Assembly (NCBI GenBank): GCA_030656145.1
Contig: JAUSOF010000056.1
Location: 1-64,000, forward strand
Length of the DNA: 64,000 nt
Reading direction: 5' to 3'
Source: Pseudomonas sp.
GTDB taxonomy: Bacteria; Pseudomonadota; Gammaproteobacteria; Pseudomonadales; Pseudomonadaceae
Below the pieces are notes generated by a model, which did not search any database, had not been told where the DNA came from, and saw only the letters and a program-made list of their open reading frames with translations. The position numbers were made by a program, and so were the translations under genes. Within the stretch, counting starts at the first letter, position 1. The number at the start of each line of letters is the position of its first letter. Of this stretch, positions 19,422-28,901 are shown one piece after another.

Positions 19422-19733
19422 TGCGATTGCTCAGGCGCCATGCACTGCAGGCGAGCGGCTGGGCAATCGCGCCACTCAAGGGCTTATTTTGCCCATTGGG
19501 CCTGCGCCAATACGCCGCTACAGTCGCTCATCAGCCGTAAAAAATTAATCGCTGACCCTTGAAATCCACTTGTGCGCCCTTATGTAGCGGTCACCGCAAG
19601 GTTTTCTGCTGGTTTCGGCAGAACAGACTTCCGCGTTGCACTTCGGTGCAGCGCAACCGGCTTCGCCGGACTTTGCTAACCCGCCGGTGTGAACGCCGGT
19701 CGATGTAAACAACCTATTTGGGAGAGATCGACA
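19422..19733 (+). promoter_or_regulatory. groESL leader: upstream region and structured 5' UTR
   Basis: This 312-bp non-coding stretch separates fxsA from groES. An inverted repeat GCGATTGCTCAG/CTGGGCAATCGC (19433-19444, 19459-19470) lies near the fxsA end without a T run. The sigma-32 promoter is at 19556-19585. The transcribed leader holds three compact hairpins: TTCTGC/GCAGAA (19604-19623), TGCAC-TTCG-GTGCA (19637-19650) and CCGGC-TTC-GCCGG (19657-19669). A CGCCGGT direct repeat follows. Confidence 0.7.
19556..19585 (+). promoter_or_regulatory. Sigma-32 heat-shock promoter of groESL
   Basis: The -35 element CCCTTGAAA (19556-19564) contains the consensus CTTGAAA. After a 12-nt spacer, CCCTTATGT at 19577-19585 resembles the CCCCATNT -10 element. 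Spacing and position ahead of groES fit RpoH control. Confidence 0.8.
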
Positions 19734-20027
19734 ATGAAGCTTCGTCCTCTGCATGACCGCGTCGTAATCCGTCGCAGCGAAGAAGAAACCAAAACCGCAG
19801 GCGGCATCGTGCTGCCAGGTTCCGCTGCCGAGAAGCCGAACCAGGGCGAAATCGTCGCTGTAGGTACCGGTCGCGTGCTGGACAACGGTGAAGTGCGTGC
19901 GCTGGCCGTCAACGTTGGTGACAAAGTGGTGTTTGGTCCTTACTCCGGCAGCAATGCCATCAAGGTCGACGGCGAAGAGCTGTTGGTCATGAGCGAGAGC
20001 GAAATCCTGGCCGTTCTGGAAGCCTGA
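19734..20027 (+). CDS. groES: Co-chaperonin GroES
   Basis: This 97-residue heptameric lid of the GroEL folding chamber matches over its full length: [14 protein letters not shown], the mobile-loop [20 protein letters not shown] and the C-terminal [26 protein letters not shown] lies ahead of the ATG. It is followed 60 bp later by groEL in one heat-shock operon driven by the upstream sigma-32 promoter. Confidence 0.98.
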   Translation: MKLRPLHDRVVIRRSEEETKTAGGIVLPGSAAEKPNQGEIVAVGTGRVLDNGEVRALAVNVGDKVVFGPYSGSNAIKVDGEELLVMSESEILAVLEA

Positions 20028-20075
20028 TTTCCGTCTCCGCCACTGTGCATCGCGCTCCACCAAAACGAATTTTGA

Positions 20076-21731
<1,656 letters not shown>

Positions 21732-21756
21732 GCCAGCCTGCTCCCCAGCAGTCCTT

Positions 21757-21786
21757 GAAAAACCCGCGCCTCGGCGCGGGTTTTTT
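21757..21786 (+). terminator. Rho-independent terminator after groEL
   Basis: CCCGCGCC at 21763-21770 and GGCGCGGG at 21773-21780 form a tight stem. It is flanked by an A run (21758-21762) and six T residues (21781-21786). Confidence 0.95.
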
Positions 21787-22207
21787 GTGGGTGAAGATAA
21801 ACCCCGCAGGTATTTTGCAAGTGCAGGCATGCCGGCGCAGGCTATCGGTCAGCGCCAAGTCAGCCGCGCAGTAAGCCATAAAAATGGAGCAAGCCCGGGC
21901 AGCGTGCCCGAGCAATTATCCAGCCGATTTGGGCCGCCCCACGCACTATTGCATTCCAGAAATGAGCGAAGCGAGATGCGCGTTACACATAATGGCTAGA
22001 CCGTTTGGTGGTGTGGAAATTGCTTTAATAGCGCCTGTCGCTGCAACCATCAAGCTACGGGTTGTTGCGGCCATGCAGGCAGGGTCCTGCATGCCTGCTG
22101 AAATGTCGTGCAGGGGTTACATGTCTGATTATTTGTTACTGTTAGTGACTGGGTAAGGCTTCTGGCCAAGTCTGGTTGTGTTGATGTTTGGCTTGCAGGC
22201 GAATGAA
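21787..22207. other. Gene-poor interval between groEL and the second inaA
   Basis: No convincing gene is seen. Short frames exist but lack ribosome binding sites and family resemblance. Visible structure is a CATGCAGG/CCTGCATG inverted repeat (22072-22093) and a possible -24/-12 promoter at 22009-22024. In P. aeruginosa the colRS genes lie at about this place; here they are 16 kb away. Confidence 0.6.
22009..22024 (+). promoter_or_regulatory. Possible sigma-54 type -24/-12 promoter
   Basis: TGGTGTGGAAATTGCT has the GG-N10-GC geometry with a consensus TTGCT at -12, but three mismatches after the TGG at -24. No cognate enhancer site was recognised and no obvious gene starts close by, so this is a weak candidate. 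Confidence 0.25.
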
Positions 22208-22897
22208 ATGACGGCAGCGATGGCGTTCGAGCAGTGGTGGCAATTGCAGGGTGAATGGGTTGAAGAACCAAATCATCGGCGCGGAGGTGAGAGCGGCGTA
22301 CAGCGGTTGCACCAAAGCGATGGCCAAGTGCTGTATGCCAAGCGCCAGGTCGGGCACGTCTATCGCAGCTTGCGTTACCCGTTTGGTCGGCCCACGGTGC
22401 TGCGTGAGCGCGATGCCTTGTTGGCCCTGCCCTTGCTCGGCGTAACAGCGCCGCGTCTGCTCTATTGCGACGTGCAGCGCGACGCTTCAGGCCTTTGGCG
22501 TGGCTTGCTGGTGTCTGAGGAACTTAAAGGCTTTCAGGAGCTCAATCAGTGGTACGCCGAGGGTGGCCGTGAGCGTTTCGGGTCTGCGGTGAACGAGCAA
22601 CTGCTGAAGCAGGTGGCTGACATGCTGGCGCTTTTTCATCGGGCTGGCTGGCAGCATGGCTGCCTTTATCAGAAGCATCTGTTCGTGCGAGTCGAGCAGG
22701 TGGGTGAGTGCGTCGAGGTCGCAACGGCGCTGCTGGACCTGGAGAAAAGCCGACGGCGATTCAGTTCACGGCGGGCAGCTCGCCATGACATGCAGCAACT
22801 AAAGCGCCATTCGTCGTGGAGCGCTGGTGATTGGGATCGTTTGGTCTACTTTTATCAGCAGGCGTTTGGCAGCGCTATCAAGGGGTTGCAGTTATGA
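22208..22897 (+). CDS. InaA/WaaP-type lipopolysaccharide kinase family protein (copy 2)
   Basis: This 229-residue protein is a paralogue of the gene at 8526-9248 and shares the same landmarks: GEWVEEPNHRRGGESGVQRL, AKRQVGH, GRPTVLRE, the catalytic-loop equivalent HRAGWQHGCLYQKH and LLDLEKSRRR. Roughly half the residues are identical by eye. The ATG at 22208 has AGGCGA just upstream; in-frame starts at 22178 and 22184 are possible. It overlaps the following small gene (ATGA). Together with that gene it occupies the position of inaA-PA4377 next to mexVW in P. aeruginosa (from memory). The acceptor substrate is unknown. Confidence 0.84.
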   Translation: MTAAMAFEQWWQLQGEWVEEPNHRRGGESGVQRLHQSDGQVLYAKRQVGHVYRSLRYPFGRPTVLRERDALLALPLLGVTAPRLLYCDVQRDASGLWRGLLVSEELKGFQELNQWYAEGGRERFGSAVNEQLLKQVADMLALFHRAGWQHGCLYQKHLFVRVEQVGECVEVATALLDLEKSRRRFSSRRAARHDMQQLKRHSSWSAGDWDRLVYFYQQAFGSAIKGLQL

Positions 22898-23124
22898 AGT
22901 TAGAAATTGCTAGAGGTGCTTTCCTGATTGGGGCACTGGGCGTGGCCTCACTGGCTGCGGCAGCCTGGCATGAGCCGGGCCCGCGGATACTGGGTAACGC
23001 CAGTCACGTTGAATACTGTCCACTGCCCCGCAAAGTCAGCGCAGCCATGCAACAGGTTGCGCCGGACAAGGATTTATTGCTGTTCATGTTCAGCCTGTCG
23101 CAGAGCTTGGCCGGACAGAAGTGA
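22894..23124 (+). CDS. Small exported or membrane-anchored hypothetical protein
   Basis: This 76-residue protein is of unknown function. Residues 8-25 (GAFLIGALGVASLAAAAW) form a signal peptide or membrane anchor. The rest is polar with a hydrophobic DLLLFMFSLSQSLAG near the end and one Cys (EYCPLP). The ATG overlaps the inaA copy 2 stop by 4 bp, with AAGGGG at 22880-22885. A strong terminator follows, so the two genes form an operon. A similar small gene is remembered next to inaA in P. aeruginosa. Confidence 0.75.
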   Translation: MKLEIARGAFLIGALGVASLAAAAWHEPGPRILGNASHVEYCPLPRKVSAAMQQVAPDKDLLLFMFSLSQSLAGQK

Positions 23125-23160
23125 GCGAGTGATCGGTGTGATGAACTTCCCTGTGGTGCT

Positions 23161-23198
23161 AATGCCGTGTACGTGGATCAAGTACACGGCATTTTTTT
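23161..23198 (+). terminator. Rho-independent terminator after the inaA copy 2 operon
   Basis: AATGCCGTGTAC at 23161-23172 pairs perfectly with GTACACGGCATT at 23182-23193, followed by a run of T residues. Confidence 0.92.
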
Positions 23199-23265
23199 AG
23201 CTATTTACCCGCGAACTGTCGTGAGAACAATAAGCCGCGTCGTGTTGCCTGAGGCGCAACGCGAC

Positions 23266-23343
23266 GAAGCCCAATGAATACGCCATCACCCGTTGGGCTT
23301 CGCAGCGCTCAACGCCAACTTACCGATTGCATGCGCATGCAAT
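23266..23343. repeat. Inverted repeats in the mexW-side intergenic region
   Basis: GAAGCCCAA at 23266-23274 pairs with TTGGGCTTC at 23293-23301. A perfect 18-bp palindrome ATTGCATGCGCATGCAAT lies at 23326-23343. They sit in the 290-bp gap between convergent units; a role in termination of mexW is possible, but no T run is present. Confidence 0.6.
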
Positions 23344-23415
23344 GGGTACAGAGGCATTTTTTCCTGATCCCTTGAGTCTGCTTGTCGTGTGCCTGTCGCT
23401 GCCTTGTTCAGCGCC

Positions 23416-26400
23416 TCAGTTGCCGGTTGCCGGCGCAGTCGCAGGCTCCGGGTCCGGCTTGGCCAGCAGGCTGTAGACGCAGGGCAATACGAACAGGGTG
23501 AACAAGGTGCCCACCGACATGCCGGTGGCGATCACCAGGCCTATATCGAAACGACTTACCGCGCCGGCGCCTGTGGCCAGGATCAGCGGGATCATGGCGA
23601 AGACCATGGCCGCGGTGGTCATCAGCACCGGGCGCAAGCGAATCGCTGCCGCTTCTTCGACCGCTGCCCGCCGTGACAAGCCTTTTTCACGACGCAGTTG
23701 GTTGGCGAATTCGACGATCAGGATGCCGTGCTTGGTGATCAGGCCAATCAGGGTGACCAAGCCAACCTGGGTGTAGATATTCATGCTGGAAAAGCCGAGG
23801 AACAGCGGGATCAGCGCGCCGCAGATCGACAGTGGCACCGTCACCAGGATCACCAGCGGATCACGGAAACTCTCGAACTGCGCCGCCAGCACCAGGAAAA
23901 TCAGGGCCAGAGCCAGGCCGAAGGTGGCATACAGGACACTGCCCTCCTGAATAAACTGGCGTGCCGCGCCGGCATAGTCGGCGGCGAAGCCGGCCGGAGC
24001 CTCCTCGGCCATGATCTGCTGCACGGTCTCGATCGCTTCGCCTATGCTGACGATAGGTACACCCTGGATGATCGCCGAGTTGAGCTGCTGGAACTGATTG
24101 AGCTGGGTTGGGCGTGCACGCTCGCTGACCCTGATCAGGGTCGACAGCGGCAGCATCGCGCCACTTTCGCTCTTCACCTGATAGCTGCCGAGCCAGTCCG
24201 GGTTGTCGCGGTAGGCGCGCTCGACCTGGGCGATGACCTTGTAGCTGCGCCCGTCGATGGTGAAACGGTTGATCTCGCCTTCGCCGAGCAGGGTTGCCAG
24301 GGTCAGGCCAATGTCCTCCATGGACACGCCCATCTGCGCGGCCTTGGCCCGGTCGATATCGACCACCAGCTCGGGCTTGTCGAAGGCCAGGTCGATGTCG
24401 AGGAAGGCGAATTTTCCGGAGGCCAGGGCGCGTTGCTTGACCCGCTCGGTGACCTGTAGCAGCGACTCGTAATCGTTCGGTGTATTGATCACGAACTGGA
24501 ATGGCAGGCCGTCACCGGTGCCAGGCAGCGAGGGCAGGTTGAAGCCAAATATCTGCAGGCCGGCGATCTGATTCAGGCGTGCCTGTACCTGCGGCAGGAT
24601 CTCCATCTGGGTGCGCTCGCGCTCGTTCCAGGGCGTGAGCAAAAAGCCGCCGATCCCCGATTGCACGCCATTGAAGCCATTGATCTGGAACGAGGAGTAG
24701 TACTCCGGGAACTCCTTGAAAATCTCGACGAATTCATCGGTATAGCGGTTCAGGTACTCGAGGTTGGTCGGCTGCGGCGCGTTGGCTATGAGGAACACGA
24801 TGCCCTGGTCTTCCTCGGGCGCCAGCTCGCTCTTGGTAAACATCAGCAGCAGCGGAATCAGGCACAGCACGATCAGGGCGAAGACCACCACCACCGGGCG
24901 AGTATTGAGGGTGGCGTGCAGCGCAACCTGGTAGCGCCGCTTGAGTGAGTCGAAGAGCATGTCCAGGCGATGTGCCAGGCCCGTGGGGTTTTCGTCGTGG
25001 CGCAGCAGCTTGGCGCACATCATTGGTGACAGGGTCAGGGCGACGATGCCGGAAATGATCACCGCGCCCGCCAGGGTCAGGGCGAACTCCTTGAACAGTG
25101 CGCCGGTCAGGCCGTCGAGAAAGCCGATCGGCGCATAAACTGCGGCCAGGGTGATGGTCATCGACACCACCGGTACGGCGATTTCACGTGCGCCGTCGAT
25201 GGCGGCATCGAAGGGTGTCTTGCCCTCCTCGATGTGCCGGTGGATGTTCTCCACTACAACGATGGCATCGTCCACCACCAGGCCGATGGCCAGCACCATG
25301 GCCAGCAGGGTCAACAGGTTGATCGAATAGCCCATCAGCTGCATGAAGAACAGTACGCCGATCATCGACAGCGGAATGGTGATCACCGGGATCAGCACCG
25401 AACGCAGTGCGCCGAGGAACAGGAACACCACGACAATTACGATCAGCACCGCCTCGATCAGGGTCTTCACCACCTCATCGATGGATACCTGGATAAACAG
25501 GGTCGCGTCGTAGGCGATGGAGACCTTGAGATTCGGCGGTAGCTGGGCCTCGATCTCGGGCATGATTTGCCGTACTTCCTTGATCACGTCCAGCGGGTTG
25601 GCGCTCGGCGTGCCCTTGATGGCGATGTACACAGAGGGGGTGCCATCGAAGGAACTGATCGAGTCATAGCTTTGCGCGCCCATCTCCACGCGGGCCACAT
25701 CGCCGAGCAGCACGCGGCTGTCGCCGATGGTTTTCAGCGGGATGGCGGCGAAGTCCTGTGGCGACGTGAGGTCGGTGCTGGCATTGATGCTGGTGACCAC
25801 ATACTCACCCTTCACTTCACCGGCAGCAGCGAGGAAGTTGTACTGGCGCACGGCGTCGTTGATGTTACTGGCGGTCAGCTCATAGGCGGCCATCTTCAGC
25901 GGGTCGAGCCGTAAGCGCATGGCGAACACCTGATTGCCGAGGATTTCCGCCTCGGCCATGCCGGGCAGGGTGGCCAGCTTGGGCTGGATCACCCGTGACA
26001 GGTAGTCGGTGATCTGCGGGTTGGACAACTGGTCGCTGTGGAAGCTGATGTACATCAGTGCCGAGGCGTCGGCTGCTTCCTTGCTCAAAACCGGGTCTTC
26101 GGCGTCCTGCGGCAGCTGGTTCTTCACCTCGTTGGCCTTGGCCAGCAACTCGGTGAACAGGCGGTCGCTGTCGGTGCCAATGCGCGCATAGATGGATACA
26201 GTCGAGACGTTTTGCCGACTCACCGAGGTCATGTAGTCGATGCCTTCCGCGCTGGCCAGGCTTTGTTGCAAGGGCTGGGTGATGTAGCCCTGGATGGTCT
26301 CGGCGTTAGCACCCGGGTAGGCGGTCGTCACCGTGATCAGGGCATTCTCCATCTGCGGGTACTGGCGGATGGTTAGCTTATCGAAGGCCTGCAGGCCGAG

Positions 26401-26469
26401 CAGGACGATCAGCAGGCTGACCACGGTCGCCAGTACCGGGCGACGGATAAAGGGATCGGTAAAAGCCAT
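23416..26469 (-). CDS. mexW: RND efflux pump inner-membrane transporter, MexW type
   Basis: This 1017-residue RND transporter exports drugs in exchange for protons. The N-terminus TDPFIRRPVLATVVSLLIVLLGLQAF is typical. The proton-relay Asp pair lies in GLVVDDAIVVVENIHRHIEEG near residue 400, and the second helical bundle includes GLITKHGILIVEFANQLR. Twelve membrane helices and two large periplasmic loops are expected. It is 53 bp downstream of its adaptor gene, with AGGAA before the ATG at 26469 (a GTG at 26487 is less likely). Length and location next to mexV and the inaA region match P. aeruginosa MexW. No outer-membrane channel gene is adjacent, so OprM or a similar channel is presumably shared. 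Confidence 0.9.
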   Translation of the reverse strand: MAFTDPFIRRPVLATVVSLLIVLLGLQAFDKLTIRQYPQMENALITVTTAYPGANAETIQGYITQPLQQSLASAEGIDYMTSVSRQNVSTVSIYARIGTDSDRLFTELLAKANEVKNQLPQDAEDPVLSKEAADASALMYISFHSDQLSNPQITDYLSRVIQPKLATLPGMAEAEILGNQVFAMRLRLDPLKMAAYELTASNINDAVRQYNFLAAAGEVKGEYVVTSINASTDLTSPQDFAAIPLKTIGDSRVLLGDVARVEMGAQSYDSISSFDGTPSVYIAIKGTPSANPLDVIKEVRQIMPEIEAQLPPNLKVSIAYDATLFIQVSIDEVVKTLIEAVLIVIVVVFLFLGALRSVLIPVITIPLSMIGVLFFMQLMGYSINLLTLLAMVLAIGLVVDDAIVVVENIHRHIEEGKTPFDAAIDGAREIAVPVVSMTITLAAVYAPIGFLDGLTGALFKEFALTLAGAVIISGIVALTLSPMMCAKLLRHDENPTGLAHRLDMLFDSLKRRYQVALHATLNTRPVVVVFALIVLCLIPLLLMFTKSELAPEEDQGIVFLIANAPQPTNLEYLNRYTDEFVEIFKEFPEYYSSFQINGFNGVQSGIGGFLLTPWNERERTQMEILPQVQARLNQIAGLQIFGFNLPSLPGTGDGLPFQFVINTPNDYESLLQVTERVKQRALASGKFAFLDIDLAFDKPELVVDIDRAKAAQMGVSMEDIGLTLATLLGEGEINRFTIDGRSYKVIAQVERAYRDNPDWLGSYQVKSESGAMLPLSTLIRVSERARPTQLNQFQQLNSAIIQGVPIVSIGEAIETVQQIMAEEAPAGFAADYAGAARQFIQEGSVLYATFGLALALIFLVLAAQFESFRDPLVILVTVPLSICGALIPLFLGFSSMNIYTQVGLVTLIGLITKHGILIVEFANQLRREKGLSRRAAVEEAAAIRLRPVLMTTAAMVFAMIPLILATGAGAVSRFDIGLVIATGMSVGTLFTLFVLPCVYSLLAKPDPEPATAPATGN

Positions 26470-26522
26470 GGGGCGGTTCCTATGCACCAGCGCCGTATTG
26501 AACGGTGCGGGTTGGCTGTTTG

Positions 26523-27650
26523 CTATTCGGCGGTTTTGACTGCATCGGCGACGATCGCTACGCGGGCGCCGCTATCGAGTTTGAGCTGACCGGCGCTGAC
26601 CACCTGTTCGCCAGCCTGCAGGCCCTTGAGAATCACCACGCGGCCTTCGCGGCGTTCGCCGGTCTCGACGAAGCGGCGCTCGACCTGGAGGATCGGCTTG
26701 CCGTCGGCATCGCTTGCCGGGCTGCCGTCGTCGGCGTGCTGCGCTGCGATCACGTATACCGAGTTGCCATACAGGGTGTAGGTGATGGCGGTTTCCGGCA
26801 CCAACACCTGCGGCGTTTCGTCGGCGAGCAGCACCTGCAGATTGGCAAACATGCCGGGCAGTAACTTTTCGTCTGGATTGCCTAACCTGGCGCGCACCAG
26901 CAGGTTGCGCGTGGTCGCCTCGACCTTGGGGTTGATCGCGGCGATCTGACCTTCAAATACCTCGTCAGGATAGGCCGCCACCTGAATGCGCACGCGTTGA
27001 CCGATGGCCAGTTGCGGCACGTTCTGCTCCGGCAGGAAGAAGTCGACGAACAGGGTCGACAAGTCCTGCAGTGTGGCAATGGTGGTGCCAGAGGCCAGGT
27101 AGTCGCCGACGTCGACCTGGCGGATGCCGATGGTGCCGGCGAAGGGCGCGAGGATGCGCTTCTTCGCCAGGGTGGCTTGCAACTGGGCAACGTTGGCGTT
27201 GGCTTTTTGCAGTTCGGCAGACAGCCGGTCGAACTCGCTCTTGGAGATGGCCTGACGAGTGACCAGGTTGCTCCCGCGCTGGTACTCGACCTTTGCCAGG
27301 CCCAGTTCTGCCTGGGCGGTGCCCAGGCTGGCCTTTTCCACATCGCTGTCCATCTGGATCAGCGGCTGGTTGAGGCGAACCTTCTCGCCGGACTGGAACA
27401 GCACATCGCGGGCAGTGCCGGCGACCTCGACAGTCAGGTCGATACCCTGGAAGGCTTTAAGCGTCCCGATGGCCGACAGGCGGTTCTGCCACGGCTGCGC
27501 TACAGCCTCTGCGGCATTCACGCTGATCGGCGGTTGCGGCGCCGAGAACTGCTGGATTTCCCGATAGATGGCCAAGCCTTTATAGGCGGCGAGGGCGAGT
27601 ACCACGACGAGTACCGCGCCGAGCATGATCAGCATGCGGCGGAGCAACAT
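26523..27650 (-). CDS. mexV: RND efflux membrane-fusion (adaptor) protein, MexV type
   Basis: This 375-residue periplasmic adaptor of the HlyD/MexA class links the RND pump to an outer-membrane channel. It has an N-terminal membrane anchor (residues 6-26) with no lipobox Cys. A lipoyl half-motif follows with VEVAGTARDVLFQSGEKV, then a long helical hairpin (about 95-170), a second lipoyl half (LAPFAGTIGIRQVDVGDYL) and the beta-barrel. AAGGAA precedes the ATG at 27650. A sigma-70-like promoter lies upstream, and mexW follows. No local regulator gene is seen. Confidence 0.9.
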   Translation of the reverse strand: MLLRRMLIMLGAVLVVVLALAAYKGLAIYREIQQFSAPQPPISVNAAEAVAQPWQNRLSAIGTLKAFQGIDLTVEVAGTARDVLFQSGEKVRLNQPLIQMDSDVEKASLGTAQAELGLAKVEYQRGSNLVTRQAISKSEFDRLSAELQKANANVAQLQATLAKKRILAPFAGTIGIRQVDVGDYLASGTTIATLQDLSTLFVDFFLPEQNVPQLAIGQRVRIQVAAYPDEVFEGQIAAINPKVEATTRNLLVRARLGNPDEKLLPGMFANLQVLLADETPQVLVPETAITYTLYGNSVYVIAAQHADDGSPASDADGKPILQVERRFVETGERREGRVVILKGLQAGEQVVSAGQLKLDSGARVAIVADAVKTAE

Positions 27651-27701
27651 ATTCCGGTTCCTTGGCAATGGGAATTGGGCCTGGGAATAGGCAAGAAGAA
27701 C

Positions 27702-27730
27702 ACATTAGTACCCCTGGCGGGGCGAGTCAA
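27702..27730 (-). promoter_or_regulatory. Candidate sigma-70 promoter of mexVW
   Basis: On the minus strand TTGACT (27730-27725) and TAATGT (27707-27702) are separated by 17 bp. The -10 box ends about 50 bp before the mexV ATG. Confidence 0.45.
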
Positions 27731-27785
27731 AGCGTTGCGTTTGCGAAAGTTTGGCGGGGTCGAATCAGGCTGATCGAGCATCCTC

Positions 27786-28898
27786 CTAGGCCAGGCGCAG
27801 GTGGTTGTCCCATAGTCCGGCGGGCAGTTGCAGCGGCTGGGCGATGATGTCGCTGTGGCGGCAATCGAATAGCCGGCAGCGTCCCACGCCCGTGCTGACG
27901 ACGAAACCCTCGGCTACTGCGCCTACCCCGGCACAATCGGCCAGTGGCGCATCCAGGCGCAGGGCGGCGCTGTCCAGGTCCCAGATGAACACCCGGTTGC
28001 CGCGCGGCGCGGTCAGCGCCAGCAGGCGCAGTTCGCTGTGGATCGCCACGCTGGCGCTGTACTGGTTCATCGCCTGGCGTTGCGTTGCGCCCATGGCAAA
28101 GTGCTGGAACGCCTGCCCCGGCCGTTTGATCGCCACTAACGGCACTGGATCGGCAGGGTCGCCCATGTATTGCTGGGCGCTGACGAGGGTGCCGTCGCTG
28201 GCCACTGCCAGATGGCGCACGCTGTTCATTTGCTCGGGCAACTGTTCCTTGCTCAGCAGGCCGCCGTCGCGATTGAGCAGCACCAGGCTGGACTCCATGC
28301 TGTCGAGGTTCATCTCCACCCGGCTGTCGGCTTCGGTGCGGATGCCGCCGTTGGCCACCACCAGGGTTTCGCCATCGGGTAGCCAGAGCAATTGGTGCGG
28401 ACCGATGCCGTGGCTTGATAGTTCGCCGGTGCGTTGCAGTTGGCGACTTTGCAGGCGATAGACGCCGAGAACGCCGCGGCCGGGATCGCGGGTGTCGTTC
28501 TCGGTGGTGTACAGCCATTCACCCTCTTTGTGGAACACCGCATGGCCATAAAAGTGCCGTTGCGTTGGCGTCTGCAGGGTTTGTAGTAGGCGACCGTCGC
28601 GGGTATCGAGCAAATAACTCTGGGTGCTTGGCCGGCGGCCGACGAACAGGGCTAATGGCAGGCTGGGGTGCGGCACTACGTCATGACAGCGTTCGTTGAC
28701 CCGGGTGGCAAACACCTTGCTTCCATCCAGGCGATAGCCCACCGCATAGTGCTCGCCGGCCACATTGTTGCGCGCGGATAGCAGCAGCGGCTGTGCGCTA
28801 TTGTTGCTTAGGGTCCAGCCAGCGAAGGCGCCGCCAGCCACTGCGGTGGCGGCCAGGGTGGCGCCGGTCAGGCCGAGAAAAGCTCTACGCTTGATCAT
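27786..28898 (-). CDS. DUF1513 family periplasmic beta-propeller-like protein
   Basis: This 370-residue protein starts with a twin-arginine-type signal (KRRAFLGLTGATLAATAVAGGAFA), so it is probably exported folded. The remainder shows repeated blade-like segments such as SRQLQRTGELSSHGIGPHQL and GRGVLGVYRLQ, consistent with a seven-bladed propeller of the DUF1513 family. No catalytic motif is recognised. It starts three bases after the imelysin-like gene stop and is the last gene of a leftward cluster with a di-heme protein and imelysins. That suggests a role in periplasmic metal or redox handling, which is inference. Confidence 0.85.
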   Translation of the reverse strand: MIKRRAFLGLTGATLAATAVAGGAFAGWTLSNNSAQPLLLSARNNVAGEHYAVGYRLDGSKVFATRVNERCHDVVPHPSLPLALFVGRRPSTQSYLLDTRDGRLLQTLQTPTQRHFYGHAVFHKEGEWLYTTENDTRDPGRGVLGVYRLQSRQLQRTGELSSHGIGPHQLLWLPDGETLVVANGGIRTEADSRVEMNLDSMESSLVLLNRDGGLLSKEQLPEQMNSVRHLAVASDGTLVSAQQYMGDPADPVPLVAIKRPGQAFQHFAMGATQRQAMNQYSASVAIHSELRLLALTAPRGNRVFIWDLDSAALRLDAPLADCAGVGAVAEGFVVSTGVGRCRLFDCRHSDIIAQPLQLPAGLWDNHLRLA

Positions 28899-28901
28899 GG
28901 G

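Noticed and set aside
21884..22156. 90-codon frame in the gap after groEL
   Set aside because: There is no ribosome binding site, no recognisable domain and unusual composition; it is most likely non-coding.
22009..22207. Possible Crc-antagonist type small RNA behind the sigma-54-like site
   Set aside because: The repeated AANAANAA-type motifs of CrcZ relatives are absent and the location does not match.
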